Source: Odontesthes bonariensis
Taxonomy: Eukaryota; Chordata; Actinopteri; Atheriniformes; Atherinopsidae
DNA: 64,000 nt
Direction: 5' to 3'
Assembly (NCBI RefSeq): GCF_027942865.1
Contig: NC_134516.1
Span: 17,411,822-17,475,821 of the forward strand
How positions within the stretch are numbered: the first letter of the stretch is position 1; every line of letters begins with the position of its first letter. Both the position numbers and the translations under genes were made by a program. Positions 59,570 to 64,000 of the stretch are shown here, one piece after another. Below the pieces are notes generated by a model, which was given only the letters and a program-made list of their open reading frames with translations, had not been told where the DNA came from and searched no databases.

Positions 59570-60625
59570 ATGTCCATCACTTTTACCTTCGGTGAGGACT
59601 ACTTTGACCAGAATGACACGGTCACACTCTTTGTGAATCCTGAGACACTTTCATGTGAGAGAAACCTGCTGGAACCCACAGCAGGTCTGACCCTGTGTTT
59701 CATCCTCATAGCCATCTCTTTACTGGCGGTCCCGGGAAATTTGCTGGTGGGGTGGGTGATCAGCACCAGCAGACAGGCTTTGACTCCATCAGATGTCTAC
59801 TTGTTTCACCTTACAATAGCGGATGGATTGATGGCTCTAACGCTCCCGTTCTTCGCAGTAGCACATGTTCGGGGATGGATCTTTGGAGACTTCATGTGCA
59901 AGCTCCTCAACCTCATCATCGATGCAAACTTCTACACCAGCATCATCTTCCTGGCCTGCATTAGCATCGACCGTTATCTTGTGATTGTGCACGCCAATGA
60001 GAAACTCGGGACTCGCCAAAAGATGTGCACCAGGCTCCTCTGTGCAGCAGTTTGGGCCCTCGGTTGGGCTGTCGCTCTACCTGCACTTTTTAATGATGCC
60101 ATCAAGCTGAAACATTCAGATATGCTGATTTGCACTGAAAGCTTTGACATCGGTAGCGCCTTGGTTTGGAGGGTCGCCACTCGAGGGTTCCGCCACATCT
60201 TTGGCTTTGTGGTCCCTCTGACTGTCATGATAGCCTGCTACAGCATTACCATCGGAAGACTGCTGCGCACTCGTGGTTTCCAGAAACACCGGGCCATGCG
60301 GGTCATTATAGTTGTGGTGATCGCATTTCTCCTGTGCTGGACGCCCTACCATATAACCATGGTGGTCGACACGCTGATCAGGGCCAAACTGATAACGCCT
60401 GACTGCGCTGCGAGGAGGACAGTGAGCTTAGCTCTGGACGTAACCAATGGCCTGGCTCTGACCCACAGCTGCATCAACCCATTCCTCTACGCATTTGTGG
60501 GAGAGAAGTTCAGGAGAAAAATGACACATCTTCTTCAGAGGAAACTCAGACGGGAGAGAATGTCAGGGTCAAAGTTCAGCAGGTCAACATCTCAGACCTC
60601 AGAGGGAACTGGAGCTGTTCTCTGA
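59570..60625 (+). CDS. cxcr1/cxcr2-like: CXC chemokine receptor 1/2-like (IL-8 receptor type)
   Basis: A 351-aa class A GPCR encoded by one exon. A splice acceptor (TCCACAG) ends 2 nt before the ATG, so a 5' UTR exon is expected upstream. The N-terminus is acidic with Tyr (FGEDYFDQND), as in chemokine receptors where sulfated Tyr bind ligand. Cysteines for the two chemokine receptor disulfides are present (Cys29, MCKLL in TM3 start, LICTES in loop 2, TPDCAARR in loop 3). TM3 ends DRYLVIVHA, TM6 has CWTPYH, and TM7 has HSCINPFLYAFVGEKFRRKM. The Ser/Thr-rich tail suits arrestin-type regulation. Together with its place next to arpc2, this supports the CXCR1/CXCR2 group. Which of the two cannot be told without phylogeny. 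In mammals these receptors recruit neutrophils. Confidence 0.9.
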   Translation: MSITFTFGEDYFDQNDTVTLFVNPETLSCERNLLEPTAGLTLCFILIAISLLAVPGNLLVGWVISTSRQALTPSDVYLFHLTIADGLMALTLPFFAVAHVRGWIFGDFMCKLLNLIIDANFYTSIIFLACISIDRYLVIVHANEKLGTRQKMCTRLLCAAVWALGWAVALPALFNDAIKLKHSDMLICTESFDIGSALVWRVATRGFRHIFGFVVPLTVMIACYSITIGRLLRTRGFQKHRAMRVIIVVVIAFLLCWTPYHITMVVDTLIRAKLITPDCAARRTVSLALDVTNGLALTHSCINPFLYAFVGEKFRRKMTHLLQRKLRRERMSGSKFSRSTSQTSEGTGAVL

Positions 60626-60980
60626 ACACTTGGTGGACTTATTTTCAACATACAGCAGGGAGGCATTTTAGCACCAGCAACACATCTAGTGTGTTATAAA
60701 GAATGGAAATAAGCAAACATTGTTTTGTCAGTGTTTCCTCTTAATTCATTTTACTTACAGATGTTCTGTTTATGGATTAAGTGGTACACTGCTGCCATCT
60801 ATTGGTCTCACTTTGGTGATACCTTTCCAGCCTCTGATTATGCCAACTCCATGTTCCTTATTCCTCATTTATCAGTGTTTTAGAAGATTATGTACATGAT
60901 GTATAGACCCCCTAGTAAATGAACAGCTTTTTTTTTTTATGTATTTATATTCCCTAAAGTTTAAATATTGCAGTGTTTTC

Positions 60981-60986
60981 AATAAA
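60981..60986 (+). other. Polyadenylation signal of the CXC receptor gene (AATAAA)
   Basis: AATAAA lies 356 nt after the stop codon. Confidence 0.65.
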
Positions 60987-62782
60987 GATGTTATGTCTGA
61001 GAATCGCATTTCAGTGGGTCAAGATATTATTAACAACACCTTAAGAGGACAAACTTACTTTGACTTAGAACCAGATGCATAAATGGCATTTACAATGGGT
61101 CAAATCACACCAGCCTTAGAAAACATAGTGGTAAAAACATCCAGAGGTGTACTGGGTTAAGTTTTTGATGCAATCAAAATGTAGTTAATTAATCTTTGAC
61201 TGTGTAAATGTAAACAATATGATTTATGATTATTTTTGCAAATATAATCTTGATTGAATATGGTTGGGCAACATAATTTCTATAATCTTATAATCTAGTT
61301 GGTTTATATGTAATCCCTGAATGCTTAACCCTCATTTTGAATTAATTATGTTATGTTCATATTACTTTTTTATGGATACATTGCCATATCATTATTGTTA
61401 TTATAATTAAAGGAGGCCTTGTAATCGTCATCGTAGTAGTGGTGTTAATATCAGTGCCAGAGAATACTACCAACACTGTACAATCACAAACATGACATTG
61501 TTTGTCCAGCAGGGGGCGAACGATAAGGCACAAGGAATAACACTTACACACGGCGTACTTAATAAAAACAAGAACTGGGTAATCTATTTTTTTCCACGTG
61601 CCATTATGGTTAACATATCTTACTGTGAAAAACAACTGTCAAAAAAATCTCTATCAACGCGCTTTAATCTGCCCAGGGTCTGTCAGTTAATTAGAAAGAC
61701 AGGCAACCATGCACGTGCACCCTCAAATCTACGGTGAATTTGGCTTCACTAATTAATAAAAGACGCCCCATTTTTGACTGCATGAAGCTGCGTCATTCGG
61801 TTAAAACTTACACAGGGAGAATATTAAAACCCCACAAAGAAAGACTGTAGTCGAGATTGGAACCGATAAACTTCACACTGTCAGGATAAAAAATGGTATT
61901 ATCTAAAATTTAATTGAAGGTTTTGTAATCTGTCGTAAGACTTCAACTCCCAGAAGTCAATGCGACTGGAAGACTACTGTTCATGAGTCTTGCACTGCAG
62001 CCTGTCTTGAAGCACACGAGGTACAGTATGCAATGTACTAATTTCTTTATGTTCTTTAAAATTACTAACACATGGACTATGTTTTATTATTGTTGAGCCA
62101 ACTAGGAGCCGTGTAACAGACTTTAAGTGACTTCATTTAAGCTCCGTTTTATCATTTGTGTCAACAAAAGATACAAAAGTACTCTTTTTATTGTGTACAT
62201 CGTTAGCCTGCCATGCAGACTGTTAGCTGTTTCTTAGTGATTTTAATATACTATTTGCATTGAAAAGATAGACCTGGTCTGGGTCGTTGTTACACATAAA
62301 CAACCTAACGTCAGGTTTAGCACATTAGCAGCTAACGGGGGCTCAGTGTGTGCGCGTGTGTGTGTCTGAGGTTGTGTGTGAGACCCTAACATGCTAACAC
62401 ACTACTGCCCGGTTTGTGTAACTTATTTTCAGTGCCCTCGCAACTTCTGTGACCTAAATACCGACCGGCTTTAAGCTATTTCGCTGTTTTGTCTTATTTT
62501 TACATCATACTTTCTAATGATGCTAAAACTCTGTTTGAACCAGTTTTTTTTCTTTCTTTTTGGAAATTGTAGAAATAAGAGAAAACTATGTGAAAGAGGT
62601 CTGTCCCTCCAGTCTTTCTTATGAATTTTGTGCTACACAATCTGATGGACATGTTTGAAAGCAGCTGTTAAATGAGATGGAAAAGATAAAAGATTCCGAC
62701 AAAACAACAAAAGTCAATCGGGTTCAGAAGTTGGTGTCACATCTTTAATTCGACACAAAAGGCTGAAGAAAATGTTGTTTCT

Positions 62783-62810
62783 GTTTGTTTGTTTGTTTGT
62801 TTGTTTGTTT
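62783..62810. repeat. (GTTT)7 microsatellite
   Basis: Seven uninterrupted GTTT units. Confidence 0.95.
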
Positions 62811-63341
62811 TCTATAGAAAATGTGCTGGCCTGATTTTCATTTCTATATTTTCTTGTGGCAAATTTTTTACCATATCGATACATATTGACAAACACGGCA
62901 GTCGCATCATGTTTTTGTCCCTGTGTCCACACTTACAGCGTCAGAATAGCCTGACTAACAGACGCATTGTGATCGTTTCAGGTTCACAATGACCCAGGAC
63001 TCAGCTGCTGGATAGCCTGCTGTCAGACAATGTCACACGGTGGAATGGAGCAAAGGTCAACATTTTCTTTTACATGTCTATGAGAGCATGTAGCGTTTAA
63101 ACTACCTTTTTCATCACTCTGTAAAAATGGTCCATTTGGTCCTGTTCAGTCCTCGCTGACTCAGGAGAAAGAGAAGAGTGGAAAGGAAGGCATCGAGTGA
63201 GTGAGGCGTTTTACATTTTTCCTTTTTAATGCCAAGTGGAAAGTCGGAAGTTTCTCGAGTCCAAACAAACCGCCACATGGTGATCTGACACAAGAGGAGT
63301 CGCACTCTGCCTCACAGAGTGACCACGTACCAGTTGCCGCA

Positions 63342-63641
63342 ATGGAGCATGACACATCAGAGAGTGGAAACAGATCGGTGGGGAGCAAAGAGATGGATCT
63401 GAAAGTACCTCCCTGTGAAAACTCTGAGAGACATGAAGATGGGGATGCAGAGATGGCTGTCTCTGCTCCGGATACACAGTCCCCCTCTGAGGATCCCCCT
63501 AAGGACCCCAGGGAGGACAAAAAGTGGAAGTGGGCCGTGATATTCTTGTGTTTTTACGGGTTTATGGGGTCAATAAGGCCCGGGGAACCATTCATTACTC
63601 CATATCTTCTGAGCTCCACGAAGAACTTCACCAGGGAGCAG
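63342..63641 (+). CDS. slc19a1: Reduced folate carrier SLC19A1, first coding exon (partial gene)
   Basis: Encodes 100 residues of a 12-TM folate/organic anion exchanger of the plasma membrane. A hydrophilic, acidic N-terminal region of about 60 residues leads into TM1 (WKWAVIFLCFYGFMGSIRPGEPFITPYLL), then KNFTREQ and a GT donor at 63642. LCFYGFM..IRPGE.FITPYLL...KNFTREQ matches SLC19A1 better than the thiamine carriers SLC19A2 and SLC19A3. I chose the ATG at 63342. An in-frame upstream ATG at 63201 would add 47 residues, but a possible acceptor (TGCCTCACAG, ending 63317) lies between them. The N-terminal extension is longer than in mammals. The rest of the gene is beyond the right edge. Confidence 0.85.
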
Positions 63642-64000
63642 GTTAGTGACATCCTCACGTGTCTTTTTTTTTTTTTTGTATTTCTAAAAGGACACATTTG
63701 GAATATGTTGATTCAAGACTAAGCAAATGTGCAGAGTTAAAGTTAAGGTAAAACAGTACAGAAAGTTAACCTCTAAAACTCTTTAACAAGTTGAGCATTT
63801 AATGCACAGAGGAATCAATGAGTTCCCTGTGGGGAGTTTAGTGTTCCATCTTACTCTGGTCAAAGTTCACATTCCTCCAAAGTGTGTCAGCGTAATAGGT
63901 TTGTGTAAGTGGACTGTGGTTTGCAGAGACAGGGTCACTGTTTTGTTTGCGGCTCTTTTTATTTACCACAATCGCAGGAAAATGGCTCCACTCTGGCTTT
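63642..64000. other. Start of an slc19a1 intron
   Basis: Follows the GT donor. A T14 run lies at about 63666-63679. No second exon is seen before the window ends. Confidence 0.6.

Larger units (their letters stand above)
60626..63341. other. Stretch between the CXC receptor and slc19a1
   Basis: Holds the receptor polyadenylation signal, a (GTTT)7 repeat, a TG-rich tract near 62345-62382, and probably the promoter and 5' UTR exons of slc19a1. A possible non-coding exon at about 62982-63054 has an acceptor-like TTTCAG before it and a donor-like GT after it. No other gene was seen. Confidence 0.45.

Overview
The window looks like a teleost fish chromosome. The genes have vertebrate exon-intron structure with GT-AG junctions. 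The mobile elements are ones typical of fish: an L2-type LINE, an RTE/Rex3-like fragment, a Tc1 element with long terminal repeats, an internally deleted PIF/Harbinger element, and TTAA-flanked miniature elements. Gene order (aamp, gpbar1, arpc2, an IL-8-type CXC chemokine receptor) corresponds to the block GPBAR1/AAMP/ARPC2/CXCR1/CXCR2 on human 2q35 as I know it. No database search was possible, so gene names come from recognising the translated proteins.

Layout. 1-263: open frame that looks like the C-terminal end of an unidentified gene. 0.3-14.4 kb: mostly intergenic, with one LINE of about 3 kb at 3.7-6.7 kb on the minus strand. 14,410-21,149 (+): aamp in 11 coding exons, with TTAA-flanked elements in introns 3 and 8. 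21.7-28.8 kb: intergenic. 28,825-29,877 (+): gpbar1, one coding exon. 32,514-35,974 (-) and 36,360-40,052 (+): a head-to-head pair of intermediate filament genes, type II then type I, with 385 bp between the start codons and a TATA box facing each way. 40.2-43.1 kb: nested repeats and a Tc1 element. 43,713-52,622 (-): arpc2 in 10 coding exons, with a Harbinger relic in its last intron. 54,020-55,516: a 1.5 kb TTAA-flanked transposon with a MADF-domain ORF and three perfect CRE palindromes. 59,570-60,625 (+): cxcr1/2-like receptor. 63,342-63,641 (+): first coding exon found of slc19a1 (reduced folate carrier), running off the right edge.

The genes do not form one pathway. Gpbar1 (bile acid receptor) and the CXC receptor are class A GPCRs. 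Arpc2 is an Arp2/3 subunit. Aamp is a WD40 protein linked to cell migration. The two filament proteins are expected to be obligate heterodimer partners, so their shared promoter region makes functional sense. They may be the teleost counterparts of the hagfish slime thread keratins alpha and gamma, and they are the most interesting part of the window. The second most interesting are a 33-bp in-frame insertion in the LINE that matches a site 2.4 kb away, and the CRE-bearing transposon.
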